A DNA stretch of 64,000 nt, taken from Dittrichia graveolens (taxonomy: Eukaryota > Streptophyta > Magnoliopsida > Asterales > Asteraceae). Numbering within the stretch: the first letter of the stretch is position 1; the number at the start of each line of letters is the position of its first letter. Positions 10,290-20,702 of the stretch are shown piece by piece. The notes beneath the pieces are model-generated. The model was not told where the DNA came from and did no database searches. It saw only the letters and a list, made by a program, of their open reading frames with translations. The translations under genes were made by a program, and so were the position numbers. The stretch lies in NCBI GenBank assembly GCA_038502395.1, contig JARJIL010000002.1, positions 14,907,060 through 14,971,059 of the forward strand, written 5' to 3'.

Positions 10290-10985
10290 TTTTAAAGAAG
10301 TACAATGTATACTTCATGTATTATTAGAGTAGGTCCAATTTATTGCATGTGTGACCATTTGTAAATATATAATATGTTAAAATCCTTTTCATGGTAAAAT
10401 TATTGTTAATATGGTATTAAAGGGAATTGAACCCTATCAAATTTCATTTCTTTTTATGTTATGCGATATTAGGTAAAGTTTTAGTAAGAACACCCTTCTC
10501 GCGAAGTATATAAAGTGAGGTTGTAAAAATCAAGAAATTTGATAAAATTACATTTATTTCTAATTCACAATAACATGAATATAACAAACTTTTAAATTAT
10601 ATTAAGAACAGATGTAAAATGTGATAAACATAGTAGATTCGTCTAATTTTTGTACATGCATCATAATTCTTAGTCTTTAAATCAAGATTTCAAAAGTTCA
10701 GATTTGTTCTCACTGTTCTATCTAAAAAGATGTTATCCCTTGATTATGCCTTATATGATATTAATCATAAGTTTTTTTATGTTATTTTTATATATAAATG
10801 AGGACGAAAATGAGAAATAAAGAAGATATCGAAGTGTTTTTTTATTGTTAATTTAGAGTATTTAACAAATTAAGAATGTTGTAATGGATATAGTGATTAG
10901 GTTTTTAAAGTGTGTATATATCATTTTATTTTACTTTATTCTATTTTTAATTTTCAAAACATCACATTTTGATCCAACCGCTCTA
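10290..10985. repeat. Direct repeat copy 1 (partner at 13900-14260)
   Basis: The run from TGTATTATTAG through GGTATTAAAGGGAATTGAACC to CATTTCTT at about 10315-10455, and the run TTAACAAATTAAGAATGTTG to AACATCACATTTTGAT at about 10860-10975, both recur in order at 13908-14070 and 14125-14245. Copy 1 is longer because about 290 bp is inserted at about 10473-10755, flanked by GATATTA on both sides. The minus strand contains GGGTTCAATTCCC, a perfect tRNA T-arm-like stem, and a tRNA A-box-like word at the far end, so the repeat may derive from a tRNA-headed element. Confidence 0.6.
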
Positions 10986-11004
10986 CCGTTAAGCTACGCA
11001 TCAA
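10975..11004 (-). repeat. tRNA-like 5' head (A-box region), not a tRNA gene
   Basis: The minus strand reads GCGTAGCTTAACGGTAGAGC followed by GGTTGGATC, which looks like a tRNA acceptor start, D-arm with internal A box and anticodon-stem start. The following sequence does not fold into a tRNA. It may be a SINE head or tRNA pseudogene fragment at the edge of the direct repeat. Confidence 0.4.
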
Positions 11005-11275
11005 TGGCATTTAGGTGAAATCCGGTAAATCAATGGCCAAGAATCATCGATTTTGGGGTTACCAACTCATGGGAATTTTTGGATTTTACGTCATAGCGTC
11101 TATACCCGGACCGAATATATCCAAGAACAACTATACACGCTCGCAAAGCGACACACCAGTAGTGAGGCAGTTGTCGGTCGAATGAAATCAAATACATGTA
11201 AAGAAATGAAGTCTATGACTCTATGCCCCGACCCGAATAGAAGAGGGCAAGTCTTTGGTGTCATAGAGTGGAAGT
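11005..11275. other. Unassigned, coding-like texture
   Basis: A 75-residue plus-strand ORF (11053-11280) and an overlapping minus-strand ORF occur in DNA of higher GC content than the surroundings, but neither shows a domain I recognise. The Cassandra element inserted directly after GAAGT ends both readings. Confidence 0.3.
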
Positions 11276-11370
11276 TGTAATACCCTAGGCGAATCCCATA
11301 TCGGTCGTGGACAGGAAAGGTGCTGGACTTATAAGTAACTTTGGCCTTATATGACACAACGCGTTTTGAG

Positions 11371-11462
11371 GCCACAAGCATTGCGGATCTCATGAAAACT
11401 CTACAGTTAAGCGTGCTTGGGTGAGAACAATCTAGGGATGGGTGACCCCTGAGAAGTTCTCG
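11371..11462 (+). ncRNA. 5S RNA-like segment of Cassandra LTR 1
   Basis: The conserved 5S internal promoter blocks are visible: GTTAAGCGTGCTTGGG (A-box region) and GGGATGGGTGACC (C-box region), followed by AGAAGTTCTCG. The spacing fits plant 5S RNA. In Cassandra these segments can be transcribed by RNA polymerase III. This is not a ribosomal 5S gene, since it lies inside an LTR and diverges from the rRNA 5' end. Confidence 0.8.
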
Positions 11463-11734
11463 TCTGGTCGTTACTCGTCTAGTCGTTGAAACAAAGCCGT
11501 GAGCTAGTGAGACAAAGCGGACAATATCGTGTCATGGTAAGGCGGGGTGTTATATATGGTATCAGAGCCACTCCTGTACCATTCGGGATGGTGGGGGCAA
11601 ACCTCATCGAGGATGATGAGTCCCACCGGGGGGTGTTTGTAACACCTTACGTGAATCCCACATCGGTCATGGACATGAGAGGTGTTAGGCTTATAAGTAA
11701 ATTTTGGCCTTACATGACACATCATGTCTTGGGG

Positions 11735-11833
11735 CCACAAGCATTGGCGCATTGCAGATCTCATGAGAACTTTGCATTTAAGAGTGCTTGAGCGGGAGCA
11801 ATCTAGGGATGGGTGACCCCTGGGAAGTTCTCG
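11735..11833 (+). ncRNA. 5S RNA-like segment of Cassandra LTR 2
   Basis: Same layout as in LTR 1, with TTTAAGAGTGCTTGAGCGG in place of the A-box region (two substitutions) and an intact GGGATGGGTGACC, then GGGAAGTTCTCG. The A-box changes suggest weaker polymerase III competence than copy 1. Confidence 0.8.
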
Positions 11834-11917
11834 TTTAGTCATCAGAAACAAAGCCATGAGTCAGTGGGGGCAAATCGGTTAATACTGTATCGTGGTAAGG
11901 TGGGGTGTTATAGAACT

Positions 11918-12287
11918 GTTGTCCCTTTTTTGTGCCACGGGCAACAACCATACACCCTTTTACCACCATCCATCGGTGATCCCTAAAAACCAAGTGATGT
12001 CCATCATCCAACTCTCCACTAAAATTAACAGTTTCTTGAGACCAGGAAAATACCTCACGTTATTCAAAGTGAAATTTGTGCTTTTGGAGCTATACACAGG
12101 TTTCTAAGGTGCCCATTCTATTTGCAGTTCCAGCATGTAACATCCTTCTTGTTCTTCGACTGGCCTCTCTTCCTAGATTTCAATATGGTTATGTTCTAAC
12201 TTTGACTCTGTAATTCCTTATACCCCTTTCTTCAACACTTAACAAAAAACTTGATGATTCCCTAGAGTTCCTTCTATGGAAATCCTC
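11918..12287. other. Spacer between Cassandra and the Copia gag remnant
   Basis: No gene is recognised. The base composition continues that of the segment before Cassandra, so this may be the other half of the sequence Cassandra interrupted. Confidence 0.35.
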
Positions 12288-12828
12288 CTAAAGTATCAAA
12301 TTCCGAATCCTTTCAAACGAGAGCTTAACAATTCCACATGAACTACTAATTGCTATAACAATGCTGGACCAACTTTCAGGTAAAGAAGATAATAATAAGA
12401 GAGCTTGTACCACATCATTGAATTTAATATCCACCGAAATCAACCTTGAGAGTATCAAATTAAATTTGTTAACATGATCTATGACACAATGACACATGCC
12501 TTTTCCCTCATCTTCGTATCCACCTATTGTCAGATTAGGAGAACCTTATTTGAAGCGTTTCGTACATGTTGGATAACGCCTTGATCAATCCAAACGTGGT
12601 CTTCTCATTGATGATGTTGTATGCGACATTCTTCGCTAGTGATAACCTTACCACACCAAGTGCATGCCTATCCATCGAGTCCCAATCTTTTTGCTTCATC
12701 ACTATTGGTTTCATTTCCGCATATGGTAGATGTAACTTCTGATACATATAATCCTCAATCTGCATCTTCCAGAAACTGAAATCATGGCCATCAAATTTGT
12801 CGATCTTGATCTTTCCATCTTTTGCCAT
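12288..12828 (-). pseudogene. Copia-type retrotransposon gag remnant, frameshifted
   Basis: The minus strand begins ATG at 12828 with MAKDGKIKIDKFDGHDFSFW, the typical N-terminus of plant Ty1/Copia (TNT1-like) Gag. It continues to LSNMYE near 12550, where the frame breaks. A second frame (12497-12288) continues the same protein: DHVNKFNLILSRL, then VQALLLLSSLPESW. The zinc knuckle, protease, integrase and RT are absent, so the element is truncated after gag. The LTR with primer-binding site lies directly upstream on the same strand. Confidence 0.88.
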
Positions 12829-12853
12829 TGCTTCAATATGAGCCAAAGAACCG

Positions 12854-12866
12854 GGCTTTGATACCA
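12854..12866 (-). other. Retrotransposon primer-binding site (iMet tRNA)
   Basis: The minus strand reads TGGTATCAAAGCC three bases after the LTR end. It complements the 3' end of initiator-Met tRNA with one change, as is usual for plant Copia elements. Confidence 0.8.
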
Positions 12867-12868
12867 GT

Positions 12869-13444
12869 TGTAAAGAAAACGCGGAATGGACCCAAACAAT
12901 AACACCAACACACAAGCAAATATCAAAATGAAAACAAGAACATGAGATTTTACGTGGTTCACTTGATTGATGTAATCAAGCTACGTCCACGGCCGAACTG
13001 GAGATTACTTTTCTTATTAGGCGCTCGAAGATTACTGACTATAGAAAATACGCATTTATAGGAGAAACCTAGGGTTAACAAGATAAACCCTAATTAAAAC
13101 TGGCACCTAATTAACTTAGTTGGTCCGGCATGAGTTCACAACGTGCAACGGTAATTCTTTTCATGCAGCCTTGTGCACTAAAAAGTAAAAAAACTAAAAC
13201 CCTTAGCTGAATTCACCAAGTCGTGCCCAAGAAGTCCCAAAACCCTTGGACGATGTCTTCTCGGCCGGTGCATGTGCTCCCTATGTGGAGCTAATAACCT
13301 CACTCAAACATTCTCCGCGTGAACAATTTGAGTAACTAGCCACCTTTTTCTCTTTAGACTCGAGACCAGCGTGGCCACGTCCAACTGGAGAAGAAGGGGC
13401 CGATGGTGTTCATTGTTACCCCTCTTGGAACCCACACTCTAACA
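12869..13444 (-). mobile_element. Copia 5' LTR
   Basis: On the minus strand the LTR starts TGTTAGAGTGTGGG at 13444 and ends TTTACA at 12869, next to the primer-binding site. The length of 576 bp is normal for Copia. Near its centre is TCTATAGTCAG and, closer to the gag side, GATTACATCAATCAAGTGAA. There is no second LTR in the window, so a target duplication cannot be tested. Confidence 0.8.
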
Positions 13445-13467
13445 CGGGTCCAATGCGAAGAGCCTTA

Positions 13468-13888
13468 CGCTGTGTTCTCGAGATACATCAAGGAAAGAAA
13501 AGAATAGAAAAAAAAATTGACGGGAGAGAAAAAGAGAAGAGAAATGATAATGATTATGGTTTTTCGTTTTTCCGAGTTGGAAAGAAAAAAAATAAGTTTG
13601 TGTTTCCGAGTTGGAGAGGAATGAAAGAAAATTTGTCATTTTACTTTAATACCCTTAATTTTTAAAAAAATTATTTATGATGATTAAGAGTAATTTAATC
13701 ATTTACAAAAAATCATAAAAATTTCCTTTGCTTTCCTTCCAAATCAAGTTTAGGAGATAAAAATTTTCAAACTTTTCTATCCAAATCATTTTCTTTCTCT
13801 CCTTAAAATAACACTATGAAACATACAATTTTTTATTTCCTTTTAAATCTCTTTCTTTCTTTTCAAAATTAAACTCGGAAACACAACG
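13468..13888. mobile_element. MITE with CGYTGTGTTYYCGAG ends
   Basis: The left end CGCTGTGTTCTCGAG and the complement of the right end CGTTGTGTTTCCGAG form the terminal repeat. TTA flanks both sides (13465-13467 and 13889-13891), as for PIF/Harbinger-type MITEs. Internal copies of TTTCCGAGTTGGA at about 13570 and 13605 suggest a tandem or nested origin. It sits 23 bp from the end of the Copia LTR. Confidence 0.7.
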
Positions 13889-13899
13889 TTAAAAAAGTA

Positions 13900-14260
13900 C
13901 CAGTATATTTTATGTATTATTAGTTTTTGCCCAACTTATTGTATTAGTCCATGTGTGCCCATTTGTAAATATATTTATACATATCAAATCTGTTGAAATC
14001 CTTTTTATGGGAAAATTATTGTTAATATGGTATTAAAGGCAATTGAACCCTATCAAATTTCATTTCTTCTATGTTATATGATATTAGTCATAAGTTTTTT
14101 AATGTTCTTTTTATTTATTGATTGAAGTGCATTTAACAAATCAAGAATGTTGCAATGGATAATATTAGTAAGATATTAAAGTTTTAAAGTGTTTTTATGA
14201 TCATTTTATTTTATTTTTTTATTTTTTTAAACATCACGTTTTGATTCAAATCTAAATCTA
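13900..14260. repeat. Direct repeat copy 2 (partner at 10290-10985)
   Basis: It shares TGTATTATTAG, CATTTGTAAATATAT, GGTATTAAAGGCAATTGAACC, GATATTAG and TTTTAAAGTGT with copy 1 in the same order, about 3.6 kb away. This copy lacks the inserted segment of copy 1, so it shows the uninterrupted arrangement. Confidence 0.6.
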
Positions 14261-14658
14261 TTAGCTGCTTTCGTTTTTTAAAATTGCCTAATTTAACTTA
14301 AGTATTTTTTTACTCGAACCCGTTCCGATCTGCTATCGAACCAACAGTCTATACCACATTTGGTGATATATATTAAAAAGATCAAACAAAATTAAAACCA
14401 TTACATTTTTATGTTATAATTAAGGTATAATTAAGTGTTGTAGTAAGTAATAACTACCATCAAACCAGTTGCATTTTTTATAGAGTATTATAGTCAAATT
14501 ATAGGTGGAAGTGAGTCACACAAGCATCTTCACAACTCATGTCGCTATTTGATGATTCACTTGTTATGTGGACTTTCTCTCCATTACTTTACCATTTTCT
14601 CTTCTCTTCTAAGTTACTTCATTTCTCCTTCATACATACATACATACATACATACATA

Positions 14659-14689
<31 letters not shown>
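14261..14689. other. A+T-rich stretch with CATA/TA microsatellite
   Basis: No gene. A CATA run at about 14631-14660, GT repeats and a TA run at about 14668-14691 lead directly into the MITE at 14690. The overlapping ORFs here only translate the microsatellite. Confidence 0.55.
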
Positions 14690-14693
<4 letters not shown>

Positions 14694-14990
14694 ATTCAAA
14701 CGAGAACTGTTTTTTATACGAGAACCGTTTGTAACATTATTAATAAGGGTATTTTGGTCATTAATATATTTTTTAACTATAAATTGCGTCCGAGTGGACT
14801 GTCATTAATGTGCAAGACTTGATTTACCCAAAATACCCCTCATTAATTCATCATTAATGAGTCAATTATTAGCCACCAAAATTATTAGGCATTGATTTAT
14901 TTTAATCTATGATCAAAATTGGTTCTCGCAATTCTTATATAAAAAATAGCTGTAACGTCATTCGGTCATTGTTATTATAATAAAAAAAGT
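14690..14990. mobile_element. (TA)n-associated MITE (inverse of 7140-7415)
   Basis: The left end AAATTCAAACGAGAACTG, then TTTTTTATACGAGAACCG, matches the complement of the right end of 7140-7415, and ATTGGTTCTCGCAATTC near 14935 matches its left part. Internal GGGTATTTTGGTCATTAA and AATACCCCTCATTAA are conserved. It again adjoins a long TA microsatellite. Confidence 0.6.
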
Positions 14991-17377
14991 ATAAATTAGA
15001 ATAAAAATGCATTTAATAATTAAACTAAGCTTCACGTACGTCATACTGCTTAAAAAACTTATAAACTAGAATATAATAGTGTATTATGAGTTGCTTTATG
15101 CGAATGGTAGGGTGGCAACGTCATTCGGTCATTGTTATTATAACATTAATTAATTATCTTGTAAAAAGACTCCATGCTCTTTTATTCCTCATGTTTTTAC
15201 AACTTTTAAACTTTTCAAATTTATTTATTACATCATAAGCTAAAATAATCCATTTTATATCCGAATTTTTAATACTTTTTTTTAAATTTTTTTAAAGGTA
15301 ATATTACTTTGTAAGCAAATCGTCCTGACATCTCTATACAATTAATGTAACTATGTAAGTAAAACAAACTGAGCCTGAGATTGTGACTAGCCAGAGCTGA
15401 AGCTGAGATTAAGACTAAAACATAAAAATTATGTAATTGATATCTAAAACATGCATGATGTTTATATATATGAACATATGAAACTTGTATATTGATACAT
15501 GACACTTGAAAAGGATAATGTAAGATATTTTTTATATAAAGAAAAGAAAAAAAACAAGTGGTTGATCACAAAAGAGAAAGAATTCTCCCACTAAAAATGA
15601 ACAAACCAACAATAGTCTTTGCTTTATCATCACCAATGTCAGCCTAGATTGATCTTTATCAACATCTCCTCAATGGATTGTCTATTTATTTTGCTCCAAC
15701 ATTTTTAAAGTAATTTTGGACTACTTTGACAAAATATCATATCAAATACTTTTATGTTGATCAACTAAGGGGAATGTATCATTTTATTAGTTGGCAAGGG
15801 GTGTAATACACTATAAAACAATCAAATAACATTTCCCATATTTTTCATGTTAACTCTTTGAAGCTCCTAGCTGATTTGAAGGCTTAAATTCTACATGTAT
15901 CAAGTTATGTGTATCCTTGTTCATTTTCTCGATGGGTGGGTGACCATTAAAATGATCGAAATACGAATTTGGCTTTAATTAGGGGTTTATTGGTTGTATA
16001 CGATGTGTATATAGCCTAAATACGTTTGTATGCAAAGTTGTATGGCATGAATCTTGACCCAAAAACATGCATACAACCGTATGAGAAAAGAGGAGGTTGT
16101 AAGACATAAAATTTTGCCTAGTTCCAGGCATATGAATGTACAAGCAAAAGGGGAGTCGGTATGGACCCTCCGGATTGCATTTTTAGCCATGTAGCTTATG
16201 TTAAAGCTATGAAATAGTACCAAACATAAAACTATGATGATATAAGTAGTTTAAGAGGTGAAACAAGTTTATTAAAGCCATATTAAGCCATTTCATAGCA
16301 AACCAAGGTGAGTAAACGTAAACACCTTACATGTGTTATATGTATAATTCAGGTGTTTTGTGTTGTATGGATTTGAAAGCGACTATGTGATGACAAATGC
16401 ATCTTAGGATTTAAGTAAATGTTTTGAAACACAGTGTTATTTGTATACAAATACAACTGCACATGTTTGTGTGTTATTTATGAGATATGAATGTATTAGA
16501 TTCATGTAAGACATTTTCCGGTATGCAAGTATGGTGACAAATACTAGCATGATAATGCCATGCCAAGAAAAGAAAGCATTTCTTATATGTTTAAACCGCT
16601 TTGATAAATGAATACCGTGGCAAGAACCGTATATGATGATCAGTTGTGTATTAAACAAGTGCGAGGATGTGTGCAACTAAGAAATTATTCTTAACCTAAT
16701 TTTTTTAATGTTTTCTGGTCATTTAAAAGAAGATACTAAAGAAAATGAAGACTCCAACTAGATGTGCTTAGTAGAAAGGGTTTGTGTAAACATAAGCATA
16801 ATAACCAATGTGTGCCCAATTGTAACATGTTGCATATCAATAATAAACACACACACAAAAAAAAAAACAAAAACAAAACAAATATCACATATCACATACA
16901 CAAACATCACAGTTACAATACACAAACAAACATATCATGTACATTAAAGGAGGGAATTTTTTTTCTAGTTTATGGATGATGATCGAAATTAGAATTTATC
17001 AAAGTTATCACTATATTCTTAATGAATACAATTTGCATTTATTATATGTCATTCTAGTTCATTTTACATGTTTCAGCTACAGCTTTAACTACTTATTCAA
17101 ATAACTGTTATGAATATAATTTCTAACTCAACTTTCAGTCTCTAGCTCGTTTTTCCAAACATACCCTAAGTTCATATTTATTTGGTAATAAATTTACTCT
17201 CTTAACCATTTTTACAGTGGCAAATACTTAACGAAATATTCCTCAATAACAAAGGGTTTTTGAAGTATCAAGTAACAAAATTGCAGTGCTGAATCAATGA
17301 CAGATAAGCAAAGAATATATTATTTTGTGACATAATGGTGATTTAAAAGATAGATGACGAATTCACTCTTTTAATTA

Positions 17378-17419
<42 letters not shown>

Positions 17420-18036
17420 ATAAATAAATAAATAGCTCTATATATCTACGGATCTTAAGTCATCGTCACAAACTAGATGGCCTAAAAAATGTTGAGAATT
17501 TTTAATCTTGCAAAGGAGTTACATTGTTTTAGCAGTTTCTTGAAGTTTAGGTATAAATGTGAAAGAATTTAAGCAAATTATGAAGCACATAATTCGTGAA
17601 AATTTATTAAACTTTGCATAAATTTCTATTTTATGAATTGGATTCTAGATTCTTCTATTGTATGTAACGAACTTTTAATTTGTTACTATTGTATGATATC
17701 AACATGCTTGTATAGAACATATATGATTTTTTTCTTTTGTATGTATTTAAAATAAATACAATAGAACAAATCAAAGTTTGATGCCTACATTAAAAATTTT
17801 TAAAGTTCGATACACATAGTAAAAAAATTTTAAAGTTATATTTCTTTGTTACTATTGTGTTAATCTTTTTTGTGTTTATGTAATATAAATGGTTTAAGCG
17901 TGCTAGGAAATAGTCTGAAACAAACATTAATACATTATTGATGCAGGTCGGGTTATTACTTAAATCGTATTAAATAAGTGTTTTATAATACTAAAAAAAT
18001 TCTAACTTAATATTTAAAACAACTAAAATATGTAGC
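14991..18036. other. 3 kb of A+T-rich DNA with no supported gene
   Basis: No ORF here shows a recognisable domain. A sentence (ACGTCATTCGGTCATTGTTA) occurs twice, at about 14956 and 15119. A (TA)n run occupies about 17381-17414. About 15970-16230 contains several partly palindromic words (TTGTATGCAAAGTTGTAT, ATGCATACAACCGTATG) and may be an old TIR element, but I could not define its ends. Confidence 0.45.
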
Positions 18037-19110
18037 TTTTGTAATTAGGGATGACAAAAAAAAACCAAAACCGATGGGGAAAATCGAAAACCGACATAAA
18101 TAAGGCAGGGATGGGAAAACCCGATTATTTAAATGGGATTGGGGATGGGGACGGGGACGGGTTTGATGATCCCCGCCCCAATTACCCGACATACCTGATT
18201 ATAATTTAATATTAGTTACATATATATATTGTAACAACCTCAAAATGGGCCTAGTCGTGTTCAAATTTAGTACGTCTATAATTCCTATTAAATATTGAGT
18301 AAAGGGATTAAATATATATAATTGATTAATTGGGAAAAGTATAAGAAAATAATAAAGAAATGATATTATTAAAATATTATGATAAATAAATAAAAATAAT
18401 ATATTATCAAATGATTTAGAACGAGGTTTCCAAAAATATTCCCGTTGGTTAAAACGGGTACTCGTGCGTTAAGTTGTAAGTTGAAAAGGGGAACAAGATA
18501 CCCACTTGTGGATAATAATAACCCACAAGTGGGCATGTGGCTGTACACACACGTGAATAATCTCTTGAACAAACACAAACAATTTTCTTGTTCTCATCTC
18601 TTGTGCATACTTTGGCTTTGAAGGAGAATTCACCAAGAAGATCACCAAGCTTCAAGAATTGTTGCTAGAATTCAATTGAAATTTGTTGTAAATCAGTTAC
18701 TTCATCATCTCCATCTTCCTTGTAAGCTTTCCATCCATGATTCACCATGTTCTTGAGTTTTTGACCATTTAGGTCAAATTGGTCAAATTGGCAAATTGAC
18801 TTCTATAATTTGTTCCACTGATTCCAATCTATTCCTACATCATTCTTAAGTGTTTAGCAACCTGAATTGGTAATTAAATCAGTGTTTTTGATGGTGTTCT
18901 TGAATTAAAGTGCAAATGGGTCAAAATGGAGATTTTGATCCCAATCTTTGAATTTGGTGTTAAAATGTGAATTGATACTTGTTTCTAGCTTAAATTAAGT
19001 GCCAAAGTAGTTTGTAAACACTGGAAATTGGATTGGAATCAATTTGGTATGTTTTGGGGATTGAAATGGCCAAAAGCAGAGCTGAAAATCGCACTGGTCT
19101 GTGCAGACAT

Positions 19111-19259
19111 GCTTGCGGGCGCAAGGATCACCCTTGCGGCCGCAAGGGCACTGCTTACGGGCGCAAGGGATTTCCTTGCGGCCACAAGGACCTCCTTGCG
19201 GGCGCAATCAATTTCCAAGCCCTTGTGGGCGCAAGCAGACATGCTTGTGGCCGTAAAAG
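19111..19259. repeat. Array of seven CTTGCG-GG-CGCAAG-like palindromes, about 21-bp period
   Basis: Palindrome centres fall at about 19118, 19139, 19160, 19181, 19201, 19228 and 19250, with intervals 21, 21, 21, 20, 27 and 22. Unit 2 is an 18-bp perfect palindrome, CCCTTGCGGCCGCAAGGG. Others keep the CTTG(C/T)G..CGCAAG arms with substitutions. Spacers are not conserved but arms are. The three overlapping ORFs here (plus and minus strands) only translate the repeat. Confidence 0.92.
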
Positions 19260-19636
19260 ACCCTGTTCCAGCATACAGTTTGCTGTTTCGGGTTGTACTG
19301 ATATACGGGATGTTTGTTTAGGTACTTCAGTTGATCCAGGAGCTTCTGTAAAGAAGTGTTTAGTATTCTAACTCGACAGGTGAGTGCCTGATAACATAAC
19401 GATTTATATATCTATAACATATATTAACAATGATTATGGAATTGTAAACCATGAATTGTACACGCACTTGTTTAAGTGTAGGATTGCATGATGATGCTAG
19501 AATATACCATGTTGACACAGTGTAGTATGCACTTGATTAGGTGTATGCTATGATGAGTATTGAATATATATATGCGCGCATTGATTGATGATTCGATTGA
19601 ATCAAATTGTTTGTTTGTGATTGATCCGGATCTTAT

Positions 19637-19715
19637 GGACAAAGCTGTCCTACAAGAACAAAGCTGTTCTACTTAAGGACAAAGCTGTCCTCTTCGGGTA
19701 CAGCTGCGGCTGTAC
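19637..19715. repeat. Cluster of four short hairpins, 19-21-bp period
   Basis: GGACA-AAGC-TGTCC occurs at 19637-19650 and 19677-19690. GAACA-AAGC-TGTTC, with compensating changes in both arms, lies at 19656-19669, and GTACAG-CTGCGG-CTGTAC at 19698-19715. Start intervals are 19, 21 and 21. The paired changes in unit 2 keep the stem intact. Confidence 0.9.
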
Positions 19716-20702
19716 AACAGAGGAATCTGTTGATTCCAAAACGCAACGGTAGACGCTGTATAGCTCCCCCACCGGAGCGGTTGATGTGTTTGGTACCCCA
19801 GTTTGGTGCATTGAGCCGGGTTAGCTCCCCTGCAAGATATATTACCACCTGACTACGCCAACTCATCGCGAGATGCTAGGATAGAACTATCTGAGCATGA
19901 TTGATGATATGTGATGTATTTATGTTGATCGCATGCTATTTGTGTACTCACTAGCTATTATAGCTAACAGATGCTACACCCTACATATGCAGGTAATCCT
20001 CAGTGAGCTTGGGACCCTGCGAGTAGTTTGATTTCATAGGAGGAACACTTTGTCTGTAATAACTCTAATATAATGTTTGTTTGTATTGATAATGGTCGAC
20101 CGGATAAGTAACAGTAACACCAAACTTGTATGTGGCATCTTTTGTTTGTAATATATTTGCCACGTGTTTTCTATTTCCGTTGCAAGTTTTTAATTGAAAA
20201 AGATAAATAAATGTTTTAAAAAGAAAAATTTGGTTCTCGAAACGGCGGTGTTACATATATATATATATATATATATTAATATACATAAAATTAATTTTAA
20301 ATATAAAATATACAAATCTTTATATATATTTTCACACAACCTAATATTAATCGTTGTCTTTATTTGAATTATTTGGTTTTGATATTTTGGATAATTTAAA
20401 TTCTGTAAGTCTTTAATTTTGGTTTAGATATGTTTGTATTCGATAATGTTGTGTAATTTAGTATAATCGTTTTCTAAAACTCGTGATAAAATCTTAAAAG
20501 TGACAATAACCGTGAAAAATCATAGTTTTAGTTTAACGAGTATCTCTGCGATGAAAATTACCTATTTAATCACATGTTTATATTAAACGGGGATATCCGT
20601 TTCTCCGTGGTTTTCCCCGACGGGAATCCCCGTTTAAATCCCCGCTGTTTTTAAGCGGGGACGGGGAACCAATTCTCGCCCTGTTGTCATTCATATTTGT
20701 AA

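Larger units (their letters stand above)
11276..11912 (+). mobile_element. Cassandra TRIM retrotransposon, complete
   Basis: Two LTRs (11276-11554, 279 bp; 11638-11912, 275 bp) begin TGTAA and end GTTATA (the canonical CA end mutated to TA). The primer-binding site TGGTATCAGAGCC (11557-11569) follows the first LTR and matches initiator-Met tRNA. The internal domain is only about 80 bp and ends with a GGGGGG-containing polypurine tract before LTR2. Target duplications are GAAGT (11271-11275) and GAACT (11913-11917), one mismatch. Each LTR contains a 5S RNA-like segment, the hallmark of Cassandra. No protein is encoded; mobilisation would need enzymes supplied in trans. The LTRs differ at many positions, so the insertion is old. 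Confidence 0.9.
18230..20255 (+). mobile_element. Solo LTR 1 (2026 bp, Ty3/gypsy-like)
   Basis: It starts TGTAACAACCTC and ends CGGTGTTACA, with perfect TG..CA ends and 5-bp TATAT flanks; because these sit in a TA run they are weak evidence alone. No primer-binding site, gag or pol follows, so it is a solo LTR left by LTR-LTR recombination. The ends agree with solo LTRs 2 and 3 (TGTAACA.CC and ACGG.GTGTTACA), pointing to one broad lineage. LTRs of about 2 kb suggest a large Ty3/gypsy element such as a Tekay-like chromovirus; this is inference. It contains two arrays of short palindromes (19111-19259 and 19637-19715). Confidence 0.75.
18045..20694. mobile_element. hAT-like element split by a solo LTR
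   Basis: The left end TTAGGGATGACAA and the right end TTGTCATTCAT are inverted. The 8-bp flanks TTTTGTAA (18037-18044) and ATTTGTAA (20695-20702) match at seven positions, as expected for hAT. Subterminal DNA is G/C-rich and repetitive (GGGGACGGGGACGGG; CCCCGTTTAAATCCCCG). With the 2026-bp LTR removed the element is about 620 bp and has no transposase. Confidence 0.65.

Noticed and set aside
10975..11004. tRNA gene
   Set aside because: Only the 5' head is present. The anticodon arm and T-arm are not at tRNA spacing.
11371..11833. Two 5S rRNA genes
   Set aside because: The 5S-like segments lie inside matching LTRs with a primer-binding site between them and lack a faithful 5S 5' end. They belong to Cassandra.
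19111..19259. CRISPR array
   Set aside because: Units are 21 bp apart, imperfect palindromes, without 30-bp spacers or cas genes, and inside a plant LTR.
19028..19371. Cys/Arg/Lys-rich ORFs in solo LTR 1
   Set aside because: Repeating peptides such as CGRKG come from the 21-bp palindrome array and occur in all frames.
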